NCBI GenBank assembly: GCA_964541025.1
Contig: CAZIOW010000018.1
Coordinates: 1 to 33,191 of the forward strand
Direction of reading: 5' to 3'
Length of the DNA: 33,191 nucleotides
Source of the DNA: JAGDXO01 sp964541025
GTDB taxonomy: Archaea; Thermoplasmatota; Thermoplasmata; Thermoplasmatales; GCA-001856825
Position numbers and translations under genes: made by a program. The notes under the pieces are model-generated. The model saw nothing but the letters and a program-made list of their open reading frames with translations, did no database searches and had not been told where the DNA came from. Every line of letters begins with the position of its first letter. The first letter of the stretch is position 1. Below are positions 21,779-31,059 of the stretch, one piece after another.

Positions 21779-24760
21779 CTATTGGTTATTGAGTTTTTCT
21801 TCTTTTGTTTCATAGGTTAACACTTCAGCAAATGCCTTTGCCTGTGACCTCACACTCATGTAAAGTATCCTTCTTTCATAACATGCTCTTCTGAGAGTCT
21901 TGCCGTCTGATTCTGACCTGTAGTTCTCGCCCAGAATATTAATTATCCCACTTAAATTCCCGCGCCTGATAATATCCAGTCCGTTAGGGCTCCCCTCATA
22001 TATCTTTTTTATTTTGATAGATGGGATTCCGTAATCCTTCAGATAATTGTGTGTTCCTTCTGTACTGTATATTGTTTTTCCAGAGTCATAGATCATTTTT
22101 ATTATGCCGAGAAATTCATTTCTTCTATTTTTGGGAATTGAAACTATTACCCCTTCTTTATTGATATCAAATCCTGCCGCCTTGTATCCGCTTATCATCG
22201 CCTCTTGAATATTTTCGCCCATCCCTATCACCTCTCCTGTGCTCTTCATTTCCGGGCCTAATACGACATCGGCTTCCGTCAGTTTTTCAAAAGGGAAAAT
22301 CGGGAATTTTATGCCATATTTCGAAATGTTAACATTCAATTTCCCTATTTTACTTCCCATTACAACCCCAGCTGCTATTTCTGCAAGATTTATTCCTGAT
22401 ATTTTTGAAACAAATGGGAACGTTCTCGACGATCTCGGGTTTATCTCTATTATATAAACAATATCATTTTTTACAGCAAACTGAATATTTAATGGACCTA
22501 TTATTTTCAATTTCCGGCAAATATTAACAGTGTATTCTTTCATTGTCTCCTGAACGTGCCTAGGAATGTTTATGCTTGGGAATATGCTGGTAGAATCTCC
22601 TGAATGTATTCCCGCCTCTTCAATATGCTCTATTATTCCAGGGATAAGCACCGAGTCACCATCAGATACCCCATCTATTTCTGCCTCTATTGAGTTGTCA
22701 AGGTACTTTTCAACCAGGAAACTTTCAATGTATTTCCCCTGATATGAGATAAAATCATTCAGTTCATTTATGTTCCTGAGGATACCCATATGAGCTCCCG
22801 AAATTGTATACGAAGGCCTAACAATAACAGGGAAGCCTATATCCTCTATTGATCTTTCTATATTTTCCTTCTTAATGAAAGCAAATTGCGGGTATGGTAT
22901 ATTCATCTCGTTCATAAGTCTGGCAAATTTTTCCCTATCTTCAAGTGTGTCAACAACCTCAACCGATGTGCCAGGTATTTCAATCCTGTCCCCATAATTT
23001 TCTTTTAATTTCCTGAGAATATTTATGGGTCTTTGCCCCCCGAACCATGGGAGTATTGTTTTAATGTTTGAATTGTCTATTATGGAAGCAACACTATCAT
23101 AATCAACTGGATCAAATATCAGGATGTCACTTTCGTCGAAATCAGTAGAAACAGTTTCCGGATTATCATTCAGAATAGCTACCCTTTTCCCCATTCTTCT
23201 AATTACCTTTGAAGCATGAACACAGCTGTAATCAAATTCTATCCCCTGCCCGATAGTGATGGGACCGCTTCCTATTAAGAGCACGTCAGCATTTATTTTA
23301 CTTCCACTTTTGCTGCTGTAATAGTAAGGCGTCCTTACCTCAAATTCTCCTGCACATGTATCCACAATTGAAAATCCCTCCCCTTTTTCCTCGAGCTCAA
23401 ATGCTCTTATGACTTCATCAACAAACAGTGCATTCCATCCAGATAATTTTGATATTCTTTCATTAGAGTACCCTCTCTTTGAAGCCATATAAATCTGAAT
23501 TACTCTGTCTGGATTGGGTACTGATAACAATTTTTCGTTGAATTCTGCTTTCCTTCTTAAAATTCCTGTGGATCTTAAGGCCTTTCTGAAAGCTTCATTC
23601 AGGGATTTTCCTATGCTCATAACTTCTCCTGTGCTCTTCATCTGAGTTCCCAGGGAGAAGTCTGCATCGAAGAATTTCTCTGTTGGCCATATTGGAAATT
23701 TTGCAACCACATAATCAATAGCTGGTTCCCTTGCCGAATTCTTTTCTCCAGTTACCCTGTTCTCTATGTTTTCCAACGATCTTCCTAATGCTATTAATGC
23801 AGCTACTCTTGCAATGGGATAGCCTGTAGCTTTAGATGCGAGAGCTGAAGATCTTGAAAGCCTTGGGTTGACTTCAATTACATAATATTCTCCAGAACTG
23901 CTGTCAAATGCAAACTGGACATTGCAGGCACCCACTACTCCTATTCCCTCTGCAATTCTCAATGCCGCTGCTCTTATTTTCTGGTAGTTTTCATCATTTA
24001 GAGTTAAAAATGGGGTTACTACTATGCTGTCACCAGTATGAACACCCATCGGATCTACATTTTCCATTGTGCAAACAGCTATTTTATTTCCACTACTGTC
24101 CCTAACCACCTCTACTTCCAGCTCTGTCCATCCTATAACAGATTTCTCAATGAGCACCCCACCCACTTGCGATAAGTTAAGGCCCCTTTCAGCTATAGAT
24201 CTTAGTTCATCGATGTCATTTGCTATCCCACCTCCTGTCCCCCCAAGTGTGAAAGATGGCCTAACTACTACAGGAAAACCTATCTGCTTTGCATATTTTA
24301 CGATGTCATTTATATCAGTACAATAATACGATTCAAGAACTGGTTCTCCTATTTCCTCCATTTTTTTCTTGAAAAGAAGCCTGTCTTCACTTATTTCTAT
24401 TGCGCTGACAGGTGTACCCAAAACATTAATTCCATATTTCTTTAAAATTCCAGATTTCCAGAGTTCCATTAAAAGATTTAGCCCGGTTTGACCCCCAAAC
24501 GCCCCCAATATTGAATCTGGTTTCTCCTCATCTATGATTTTCAGAATATTTTCTTTTCGCAAGGGAATCATGAATGGTTTTACCCCTTCCCGCATATCTG
24601 TCTGAATTGTTGCTGGATTTGAATTGACAACCAAGACTTCCTTTCCTTCCGAAATTAAAGCCTTTATGGCCTGATTTCCAGAATAATCGAATTCCGCCGA
24701 TTGCCCTATAACTATAGGTCCGGATCCTATCAGGAGTATTTTGTTAATGCTTTGTGGCAT
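21779..24760 (-). CDS. carB: Carbamoyl-phosphate synthase large subunit, short form
   Basis: Makes carbamoyl phosphate from bicarbonate, ATP and ammonia delivered by CarA, for pyrimidine and arginine synthesis. Both ATP-grasp halves are present, opening with LLIGSGPIVIGQSAEFDYSG and, in the second half, LLIGSGPITIGQGIEFDYSC. Length is 993 residues against roughly 1050-1080 for typical CarB. The shortfall is mainly in the connecting (oligomerisation) domain at about 392-470: after KALRSTG the chain reaches SKRGYSNERISKLSGW quickly, without the usual helical stretch containing a WFL motif, then continues with VDTCAGEFE. A C-terminal methylglyoxal-synthase-like domain remains (about 890-985, with STEGTHNYL). 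The ATG overlaps carA by 17 nt and AGGAGG lies ten bases upstream. Confidence 0.95.
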   Translation of the reverse strand: MPQSINKILLIGSGPIVIGQSAEFDYSGNQAIKALISEGKEVLVVNSNPATIQTDMREGVKPFMIPLRKENILKIIDEEKPDSILGAFGGQTGLNLLMELWKSGILKKYGINVLGTPVSAIEISEDRLLFKKKMEEIGEPVLESYYCTDINDIVKYAKQIGFPVVVRPSFTLGGTGGGIANDIDELRSIAERGLNLSQVGGVLIEKSVIGWTELEVEVVRDSSGNKIAVCTMENVDPMGVHTGDSIVVTPFLTLNDENYQKIRAAALRIAEGIGVVGACNVQFAFDSSSGEYYVIEVNPRLSRSSALASKATGYPIARVAALIALGRSLENIENRVTGEKNSAREPAIDYVVAKFPIWPTEKFFDADFSLGTQMKSTGEVMSIGKSLNEAFRKALRSTGILRRKAEFNEKLLSVPNPDRVIQIYMASKRGYSNERISKLSGWNALFVDEVIRAFELEEKGEGFSIVDTCAGEFEVRTPYYYSSKSGSKINADVLLIGSGPITIGQGIEFDYSCVHASKVIRRMGKRVAILNDNPETVSTDFDESDILIFDPVDYDSVASIIDNSNIKTILPWFGGQRPINILRKLKENYGDRIEIPGTSVEVVDTLEDREKFARLMNEMNIPYPQFAFIKKENIERSIEDIGFPVIVRPSYTISGAHMGILRNINELNDFISYQGKYIESFLVEKYLDNSIEAEIDGVSDGDSVLIPGIIEHIEEAGIHSGDSTSIFPSINIPRHVQETMKEYTVNICRKLKIIGPLNIQFAVKNDIVYIIEINPRSSRTFPFVSKISGINLAEIAAGVVMGSKIGKLNVNISKYGIKFPIFPFEKLTEADVVLGPEMKSTGEVIGMGENIQEAMISGYKAAGFDINKEGVIVSIPKNRRNEFLGIIKMIYDSGKTIYSTEGTHNYLKDYGIPSIKIKKIYEGSPNGLDIIRRGNLSGIINILGENYRSESDGKTLRRACYERRILYMSVRSQAKAFAEVLTYETKEEKLNNQ

Positions 24761-25772
24761 TGTTTACCATCCTCCTGAATTCATCAAATACAGCTAGTTC
24801 ATCTCTGGGACCAGGACCCCCCTCGGGATGAAATTGTGTGGTCAGAAGATTTTCACCCTGCATTCCTTCATTTGATCCATCATTGAGAGATATATATCTC
24901 ATCTTAAGGTCATGACCATCTTCAAACAATACGGTAAAGCCATGATTGTGTGTGGTGATTCCGATCTTTTTGGTTAATAAATCCTTTACGGGATGATTTA
25001 TGCTCCTATGACCAAATTTCATCTTTTCCGTCTTCATTCCGGATGCAAGGCCTATTATTTGATGCCCAAGGCAAATTCCCAGAATTGGAATATTGCCCAT
25101 CGATTTCTTTATCTCATTCCTGAATCCGATGAAATCCGGATGTGATGGATCACCTGGTCCATTTGACAGTACAATTCCATCATAATCTTCTGTCTTATTA
25201 GAAGAAAATTCAGAATATGATATAACTGTCACATCAAATTCACTTAGGAATTTTAATATGTTTCCTTTTAGACCCAGATCGACTAGTAAAATTTTCTGTG
25301 CAGATTCATTTTTTATATGAGCCTTGTTGATTCGAATTTCATTGACAAGATTTTTTTCATAGGGATTATCCATTACAGCATTACCTATCGTCCCAATCTT
25401 GTTTCCATTCTTCCTTATAAAATCAACAATTTTTCTGGTGTCATCAAGTATTATTCCTGGAACACCATTTTCATCTAAGAATTTTGAAAACCGTTCTTTG
25501 AATACTGAAGGTATGTTATTTACTACAACACCTCTCACCTGTACATCTGAGCTCTCCCCCTCTTCCTCAAGCCCATAAGTGCCGATGTATGGAAAAGAAA
25601 AGACCAGAATTTGACCTCGATAACTTGGATCAGTTATTGATTTTAAATATCCTGACGGAGATGTAGTAAAAACAATTTCACCTGATACTTCAATTTCCTT
25701 ACCAAAAATTTCACCCTCAAATTCTCCCAAACCTTCGATTTTTAGGATTCCCTTCTTCAATTCTACCTTCAC
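24744..25772 (-). CDS. carA: Carbamoyl-phosphate synthase small subunit
   Basis: Glutaminase subunit that supplies ammonia to CarB. 342 residues: N-terminal CPSase small-chain domain with SGYLKSITDPSYRGQILVFS at 40-59, then a class I amidotransferase domain with SNGPGDP at 203-209, nucleophile Cys 234 in GICLGHQ, and His 315 and Glu 317 in QFHPEGG. The triad is intact. The start codon is GTG at 25772 (no nearby ATG); a TATA-like element 20-25 nt upstream predicts a leaderless message starting at the GTG. carA and carB overlap by 17 nt. Confidence 0.95.
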   Translation of the reverse strand: MKVELKKGILKIEGLGEFEGEIFGKEIEVSGEIVFTTSPSGYLKSITDPSYRGQILVFSFPYIGTYGLEEEGESSDVQVRGVVVNNIPSVFKERFSKFLDENGVPGIILDDTRKIVDFIRKNGNKIGTIGNAVMDNPYEKNLVNEIRINKAHIKNESAQKILLVDLGLKGNILKFLSEFDVTVISYSEFSSNKTEDYDGIVLSNGPGDPSHPDFIGFRNEIKKSMGNIPILGICLGHQIIGLASGMKTEKMKFGHRSINHPVKDLLTKKIGITTHNHGFTVLFEDGHDLKMRYISLNDGSNEGMQGENLLTTQFHPEGGPGPRDELAVFDEFRRMVNNATKH

Positions 25773-25784
25773 CCTATTCTATTC

Positions 25785-25800
25785 TTGAATAAATATTTGA
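25785..25800 (-). promoter_or_regulatory. carAB TATA element
   Basis: CAAATATTTATTCAAG on the minus strand is centred roughly 20-24 nt before the carA GTG, a spacing expected for a leaderless archaeal transcript. Confidence 0.4.
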
Positions 25801-25910
25801 AGGATACGAAATCCTCATTTCCAGAAGATGTGAACTATACTCTTCCTCAACACCTTAACCTTCTTATGAATGAAGGCTGTAGTGCTTTATGATAAATTCA
25901 TCCATTAACT

Positions 25911-26930
25911 TTACTCTATGTCGTTGAGTATCTTGCTTGATATCATAATATTTCTGTGGTCCCTCCGCTTTTCCATGTCAAACAGTTCCTTTAGACCAAG
26001 GAGAAAATTCATTGATGATTTATCGTAAATGACATAATTATTTTCCAGAGTTTTTACCCCGTCACTGCTCCACCACATTGTAACTGGTCCAGTCCTCTTT
26101 GATATAATATTATTGTAAAAATCTTCAAACCAATCACTATTCTCTTTGCATTCATATACCTTTATTCCGTTGCCTTCTTCTATCCTCTTACAATTTCCCT
26201 TCTTTATTTCTTCATTTTCATCTTGTATAAGATACAGACTTACTTTTTCCTTGCCGAAAAATTTTGGGAAGAATATTCCTTTGTTAGAGAAAAGCCCCTC
26301 TACCTTTTCTTCTATTTCATTTCCCTTGAATTCCCACACTGTCTTCATGACTCTAAAATTTGATAAATTCAACCCTCTTGCTGCAAGAAAATTATAAAGA
26401 AACGGTATTTTACTCCTATAGTTCAGAGGCCCAAAATAAATTATTTCACCCATTCCATTAATAGCAAAAAGTAATTGAAGGATATTTTTGCTCATAAACT
26501 CATAATTGCTGTTCGTGAAATAAAAAATAAGATATGCGGAGTCAAGTTCTCTTATTACTGCCTGTTCAAGGATTATTCCTTCCTGTTCCATCAATTTATC
26601 CAGATATTCCTCAAGTAATGTGGGCATCTTAGAATCTATAATATCATTGTTCATCACGACCTCTGCATCCAGATTTGCATTATTATAAGCTCTCTGAATA
26701 TTTTTTGCAAATTCCGAAGCAACTTCTCTTCCATAGGATGTGAAAGCATTATTGTAGGTATGCCAGTGTTCGCCTACTTTTGAAAGCATGATTACATAAC
26801 TTTCTACCTTTCTCAAATAGTCCCTTACTCTTGGGGCATTCAATACGACAGGAAATCCAACAGTGAATTTAACTATCAGAACATTTTCCAATGGAAGGTT
26901 CGCATTTTCTGGACTCACTTGAAGTTGCAT
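25911..26930 (-). CDS. Protein of unknown function, 339 residues
   Basis: I do not recognise this protein. It has no signal peptide or membrane span and no P-loop, zinc-finger or cofactor motif that I can see. Residues 1-45 are mixed hydrophobic (ENVLIVKFTVGFPVVLNAP); about 70-130 are predicted helical and acidic; 140-200 have alternating strand-like segments (SAYLIFYFTNSNYEF, GEIIYFGPLNYRS); the C-terminal third holds two tryptophan-rich patches (ENSDWFEDFYNN, TGPVTMWWSSDG). Codon use looks like its neighbours and the frame is clean, so it is a real gene. The ATG at 26930 has a TATA-like element about 27 nt upstream (minus), predicting a leaderless message. It is divergent from the P5C dehydrogenase gene and 138 nt upstream of carA. 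Confidence 0.75.
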   Translation of the reverse strand: MQLQVSPENANLPLENVLIVKFTVGFPVVLNAPRVRDYLRKVESYVIMLSKVGEHWHTYNNAFTSYGREVASEFAKNIQRAYNNANLDAEVVMNNDIIDSKMPTLLEEYLDKLMEQEGIILEQAVIRELDSAYLIFYFTNSNYEFMSKNILQLLFAINGMGEIIYFGPLNYRSKIPFLYNFLAARGLNLSNFRVMKTVWEFKGNEIEEKVEGLFSNKGIFFPKFFGKEKVSLYLIQDENEEIKKGNCKRIEEGNGIKVYECKENSDWFEDFYNNIISKRTGPVTMWWSSDGVKTLENNYVIYDKSSMNFLLGLKELFDMEKRRDHRNIMISSKILNDIE

Positions 26931-27063
26931 TCTTTTAAATACGCCTTTAAAGAATTTAAATTTTTTTCTATTCCTTTTTTTTAAAAAATTTTTTTTGTTT
27001 TATATTAGACTAAAATTGTCAAAAAGAGTGATAAAATTATTAACTTTTTTTTAATACAGGTAT
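26931..27063. promoter_or_regulatory. Very AT-rich divergent spacer
   Basis: Contains a minus-strand TATA-like AATTTAAATTC near 26952-26962 for the unknown gene and an A6T8-type tract (about 26983-26996) likely to be curved. On the plus strand GATAAAATTATTAAC (about 27030-27045) is a TATA-like stretch about 26 nt before the P5C dehydrogenase ATG. Long homopolymer T runs mark both ends. Confidence 0.4.
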
Positions 27064-28614
27064 ATGCCGTTTGATAATGAAAACACCTATATTAAAATGG
27101 TAGAAAAACATCAGGAAACTGAATTCCACAAGAAATATGAAGAAGCCTTGAAATCTGTAATAAAATATTTTGAAATGGAATACCCTAACTTAGTCGTTGA
27201 AAAGATTTATGAAAAAGATAAACTGGAGCACGTATCTCCCCTTGATGGTAAAACAAGAGTAGGAACATTCCAGATGTCTTCCAAGGAGACATCAGAGAAA
27301 GCTGCAAAAATTGCATATGATAACTATAAAAAATGGTTCAACATTGGCTATGTTGAGAGGGCAAGAATATTCCTAAAGGCTGCAGATATTCTTTCACAGA
27401 GGAAGTTTGAATTTTCAGCAATTCTCAGCTATGAAAATGGAAAGAACAGATATGAGGCAATGGGGGATGTTGATGAGGCAATTGATTTTATGAGGTACTA
27501 TGCCCTGCAGTTGATAGAGAATGAAGGATTTGTCAAATTCACAGGAACCGCCTATTACGGTGAAGATTCAAAAAGCGTCATGAAACCACATGGACTTTTC
27601 CTTGTTGTGGCTCCATTCAACTTCTTTTCCATAACGGTTGGAATGACAAGTGGCCCACTGATAGTAGGAAACAGTGTGATACTGAAACCATCTTCAGATA
27701 TACCACTCTCCTCCTATAAGTTCGTCGAGTTGATGCATGAGGCCGGAGTTCCTAAGGAAAATCTTATCTATTTATCTGGTTCTGGTGGGAGAGTCGGAAG
27801 GACACTTTACACAAATGATTATGTTGAAGGGGTCGTGTTCACAGGAAGCAGAGAGATAGGTATGAAAATATTCAGGGAAGCTCAGGAGAAGAGACCAAAG
27901 GTAATGGTAACGGAAATGGGCGGTAAGGATACTATAATTGTTACATCAAAATGTGATATTGACAAAGCTGTTGAGGGCGTTGCCAGATCTGCATTTGGTT
28001 ACTCTGGGCAGAAATGTTCAGCTTGCAGCCTTGCTCTTATAGATGAGAAGATATATGATGAGTTCAAGCAAAAGCTTGTGGCCTTCTCAAAGAAGCTATC
28101 CGTTGATGATCCACGGAAAAAGGATACCTTTACCGGCCCAGTGATTAACAAGGAAGCATATGATAAATTCATCAATATCATGAGTACGGTAAAAAAGGAA
28201 AAAATATTGCTCGGAGGAAATGTGAAGGGGATGGAAGGTTTTTACGTAGAAAATACGATTCTTGACAATGTCGAAGATCCTAATATTGAAAAAGTGGAGC
28301 TTTTCCTACCAATACTAGCAATAAAACCGATGAAGTCACTTGAAGATTCTGTGAAATTTGTTAACTCAATGGATTATGGACTTACAGGAGGAATTTTCAC
28401 TGAGGATAGGAATGAGATAGACTACTACTTTGAGAATATAGACGTAGGTGTGATATATGCAAACAGAAGAAGGGGAGGGTCTACCGGCGCAATGGTTGGA
28501 TCACAACCATTCGTTGGATGGAAAATGAGCGGCACTACTGGAAAAGGAACTGGCTCTTTCTATTATCTTCAACAGTTTCTGAGAGAGCAGGCACAGACTA
28601 TTGTGAGGGCTTGA
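27064..28614 (+). CDS. 1-Pyrroline-5-carboxylate (glutamate-semialdehyde) dehydrogenase
   Basis: NAD(P)-dependent aldehyde dehydrogenase, most like the P5C dehydrogenase branch that oxidises glutamate semialdehyde to glutamate in proline or arginine degradation. In 516 residues: APFNF at 183-187, VFTGSREIG at 258-266, general base Glu 284 in VTEMGGKD, nucleophile Cys 318 in SGQKCSACS, and the C-terminal FVGWKMSGTTGKGTG with YYLQQFLREQ typical of P5C dehydrogenase. The long N-terminal lead (about 1-55) also fits that branch. ATG 27064 is probably leaderless. Its last 17 bases overlap the convergent nuclease gene. No proline dehydrogenase is seen nearby, so another aldehyde substrate remains possible. 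Confidence 0.85.
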   Translation: MPFDNENTYIKMVEKHQETEFHKKYEEALKSVIKYFEMEYPNLVVEKIYEKDKLEHVSPLDGKTRVGTFQMSSKETSEKAAKIAYDNYKKWFNIGYVERARIFLKAADILSQRKFEFSAILSYENGKNRYEAMGDVDEAIDFMRYYALQLIENEGFVKFTGTAYYGEDSKSVMKPHGLFLVVAPFNFFSITVGMTSGPLIVGNSVILKPSSDIPLSSYKFVELMHEAGVPKENLIYLSGSGGRVGRTLYTNDYVEGVVFTGSREIGMKIFREAQEKRPKVMVTEMGGKDTIIVTSKCDIDKAVEGVARSAFGYSGQKCSACSLALIDEKIYDEFKQKLVAFSKKLSVDDPRKKDTFTGPVINKEAYDKFINIMSTVKKEKILLGGNVKGMEGFYVENTILDNVEDPNIEKVELFLPILAIKPMKSLEDSVKFVNSMDYGLTGGIFTEDRNEIDYYFENIDVGVIYANRRRGGSTGAMVGSQPFVGWKMSGTTGKGTGSFYYLQQFLREQAQTIVRA

Positions 28615-29962
28615 TAATACCCTCTATTATTTTATTTACATTTTTAATAAAATCATATTCTTTTCCATTGGGTATCATGGCACCTGCTGCGTTCCTATGA
28701 CCTCCTCCAGATCCTCCCACCAGCTCTGCCGCATCCCTGAATATTAAAGATAGGTCAAGTTTTTCAGATAGATCGAGGGAAATTCTTCCGGAGATTTTCT
28801 TGCTACCCTCAATATCCGCCATAACAATGACTACAGATTCCTTTGGAATTTTCTTATGTGTGATAATTCTTGTTGCTATTGTCCCGGTTATATTGTTTTC
28901 AAGATTGGAACCGAAATCATAGTAGTGGATTATTCCCATAACCCTTTCCTGCATTTCATCTAAAAATCTTGAAGCCTTCCTGAGTGTCTCCGTGTGGTCA
29001 GAGTACAATCTCATGGCTTCCTCTAATACAGAACCCCTCTCGAATAAACAAAGTTTGACCCCCACCTCTGGTTTACCCTTGCGTGATGTGGCATTTATGA
29101 TGGATGAAAAATCTCTCGCATCTTTTAGCACTGAGGAAGCTGGCTCAGTTTTCAGTTCGTATACTTCTCCTATAAGCCTGTTTTTATCTCCCCCCTCCCT
29201 TTCAAGTAAATATAGAAGCTCATCTATGATGATTTTTCTCTTTTCCTCTGGAACATCTATCCATCTAGTGGTGTTTGCGATTTTCCTGGGTATTCCCATT
29301 CTTTCAAGCAGGTTGTATACTGCTTCAGGCTTATCATATAGGGAGTTTATCTTTGGGTCATTTCCAAATCTTAGCATATAAGAAATAGGTTTTGAACTTC
29401 TGCCAAAATACCTTAGATCATTTTTTGGTTCAATCAGACCTACTTCTTTCGCAAGATTCATTACTTCCCTGTCAGTTTCAACAAGCTTCCCGAATTTTTT
29501 GTCATGAAGGTCTCCAACTGAACCTATAACCGAAAGATGTGATACTGCAACAGCCTCTTGAATCACATTCATTGAAAATAGGAAAGTTGTCGTTGAACCA
29601 GACTGTGATATGCTTCCGTCCAGACCTTCAAGATGAGGGTTGAACTGGTATATTTCGTTTCCATTGATCTGTATCAAATTGTCCATGATCGCTGGATTGT
29701 GATGGTCTGTAATAATACCCTTAATATTCTTCATCTCATTGACTTTGGATGAGCCCATATCGTTGAACCAGTAAATTTCCCCGCTCTTGCCATTGATATC
29801 ATCTGCTGAAAGCTGGTTCCTGATTCTGATTTCATAATTCAGTCCTAGCCGCTTTGAGACAAAAAGTGCAATTCCTGCTGATGCTATACCATCAGAATCA
29901 TGATGTGAATATATGACGAGCTTTTTAGAATTGTTAATTAAATCAACAGCTTCAGAAATCAT
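28598..29962 (-). CDS. DHH-family phosphoesterase, RecJ/GAN-like nuclease
   Basis: Mn-dependent phosphodiesterase of the DHH superfamily, 454 residues. Motifs in order are SHHDSDGIASAG at 19-30, a metal-binding Asp in NDMGSS (67-72), DHH at 86-88, and the DHHA1 substrate-binding motif GGSGGGHRNAAGA near 420-432. Size and architecture fit archaeal RecJ-like exonucleases (the Cdc45-related GAN group) acting on single-stranded DNA or short RNA; nanoRNase-type activity is an alternative. It overlaps the radical SAM gene upstream by 11 nt and so is probably co-translated. Its 3' end overlaps the convergent dehydrogenase gene. Confidence 0.85.
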   Translation of the reverse strand: MISEAVDLINNSKKLVIYSHHDSDGIASAGIALFVSKRLGLNYEIRIRNQLSADDINGKSGEIYWFNDMGSSKVNEMKNIKGIITDHHNPAIMDNLIQINGNEIYQFNPHLEGLDGSISQSGSTTTFLFSMNVIQEAVAVSHLSVIGSVGDLHDKKFGKLVETDREVMNLAKEVGLIEPKNDLRYFGRSSKPISYMLRFGNDPKINSLYDKPEAVYNLLERMGIPRKIANTTRWIDVPEEKRKIIIDELLYLLEREGGDKNRLIGEVYELKTEPASSVLKDARDFSSIINATSRKGKPEVGVKLCLFERGSVLEEAMRLYSDHTETLRKASRFLDEMQERVMGIIHYYDFGSNLENNITGTIATRIITHKKIPKESVVIVMADIEGSKKISGRISLDLSEKLDLSLIFRDAAELVGGSGGGHRNAAGAMIPNGKEYDFIKNVNKIIEGIIKPSQ

Positions 29963-30986
29963 CGTAAACTGCCTCGTTTACCTGTGTTGGAACTAGACTC
30001 TCACCGACCTTGAAAGATTCCCATATTTCCTTGCATTCACAACTTAGATTTTCCAGATATTTGTAATCAAGAGTTTCACTGTATTTCCTGATTGATTCTG
30101 AAAATAGTCTATCGCATGAGTGCCCATTATGCGGCCCTCTTTTTTTGCCCGAGCCAGTGATGAGGGAGACAACTGGCACATTCAAATCCCTTAATGATAA
30201 AAGGACCTGAACCACGCTCCACAACCATGGGGGCCTGTAATTTCCTTCCCTATACAGAGATTCGACCAATGTACCCTTCTGTATGTTCATTGGATTTATG
30301 GATATGAAATCTGAAAATAATGAAACATCTCTGGCAGATTTAATTGTATCTTCTATTGCTTCCTGCTCCTTCATGAATGGTGGTTTCATCAGGAGATAAG
30401 CCCTTACAGATATCCCATTTTTATGGAGTTCCTCAGAAGCCTTTTTAAAATCCTCAAAAGTGTAATTTTTGTTTATGAGATATTTAAGCACGTCAGGATT
30501 AGTGGATTCCATTCCAATTGCAACCTGAAGCCTCCCGGCAAATTGCTTCAGTTTATCTGCTCTGCCAATTATGTATTCTGGCCTGCTCTCAAGTATCAGT
30601 AAATCATAATGTTGTAGTAATTTCTCTATTATTGGTATCTGTATTTCCTCACTCAGCTCGAGTGGGTCAAAAAATGAACCTGATGTGAATAATTTGAGCA
30701 CTTCTCCCTTATCATACTCTTTCAAAAAATCATCAATCTGTTTCATTATATCCATTGCACTTATTTCCGGGTTTGTGTCTTCCCAGAATCCGCACATTGA
30801 GCAGCCTGAATGGTAGCTCCAACTACAGCCTCTAGTCCTGAGAATTAGGACCCTTTCCTCTCTTGTCTGCCCATTAAGAAATTCTCTCTCTGTATATGTG
30901 GTTACATAATCCCGTCTCTCGCTCCTCTTCATCCTATTCCTGATTTCCCTAATCTCTCCAGCGAATTGGAGATCAATATTGTTCAT
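29952..30986 (-). CDS. Radical SAM enzyme, probable archaeosine synthase subunit (RaSEA-like)
   Basis: 344-residue radical SAM protein with cluster cysteines 54, 62 and 65 in RGCSWSYHSGCSMCGFW, a C-x7-C-x2-C spacing instead of the canonical C-x3-C-x2-C. This wide spacing and the following sequence (LKLFTSGSFFDPLEL, LESRPEYI, GMESTNPDVL) match the archaeal family that includes RaSEA, which with ArcS turns preQ0-lysine at tRNA position 15 into archaeosine. The Elp3-like SAM domain fills most of the chain, ending with a Cys pair (LSCEC, near 319). A TATA-like box shared with the divergent amidotransferase gene lies about 50 nt upstream, and AAAGGAT precedes the ATG. ArcS is not in the window. 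Confidence 0.75.
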   Translation of the reverse strand: MNNIDLQFAGEIREIRNRMKRSERRDYVTTYTEREFLNGQTREERVLILRTRGCSWSYHSGCSMCGFWEDTNPEISAMDIMKQIDDFLKEYDKGEVLKLFTSGSFFDPLELSEEIQIPIIEKLLQHYDLLILESRPEYIIGRADKLKQFAGRLQVAIGMESTNPDVLKYLINKNYTFEDFKKASEELHKNGISVRAYLLMKPPFMKEQEAIEDTIKSARDVSLFSDFISINPMNIQKGTLVESLYREGNYRPPWLWSVVQVLLSLRDLNVPVVSLITGSGKKRGPHNGHSCDRLFSESIRKYSETLDYKYLENLSCECKEIWESFKVGESLVPTQVNEAVYDDF

Positions 30987-31031
30987 TGATCCTTTATCAT
31001 AATATGATTAATAACTTGTTCCTTCGTAATA

Positions 31032-31041
31032 CTTTTAAATG
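31032..31041. promoter_or_regulatory. TATA element in the 73-bp divergent spacer
   Basis: CTTTTAAATG is centred 24 nt before the ATG at 31060, predicting a leaderless transcript for the amidotransferase. Read on the minus strand (ATTTAAAAG) the same element could start the radical SAM transcript with a leader of about 24 nt that carries its Shine-Dalgarno sequence. Confidence 0.45.
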
Positions 31042-31059
31042 TGTATTTAATATAAAAAT

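Noticed and set aside
26955..27005. Poly-T and A/T tracts as an origin of replication
   Set aside because: AT-rich but with no repeated origin-recognition-box-like motifs and no orc1/cdc6 gene nearby; an ordinary promoter spacer explains it.
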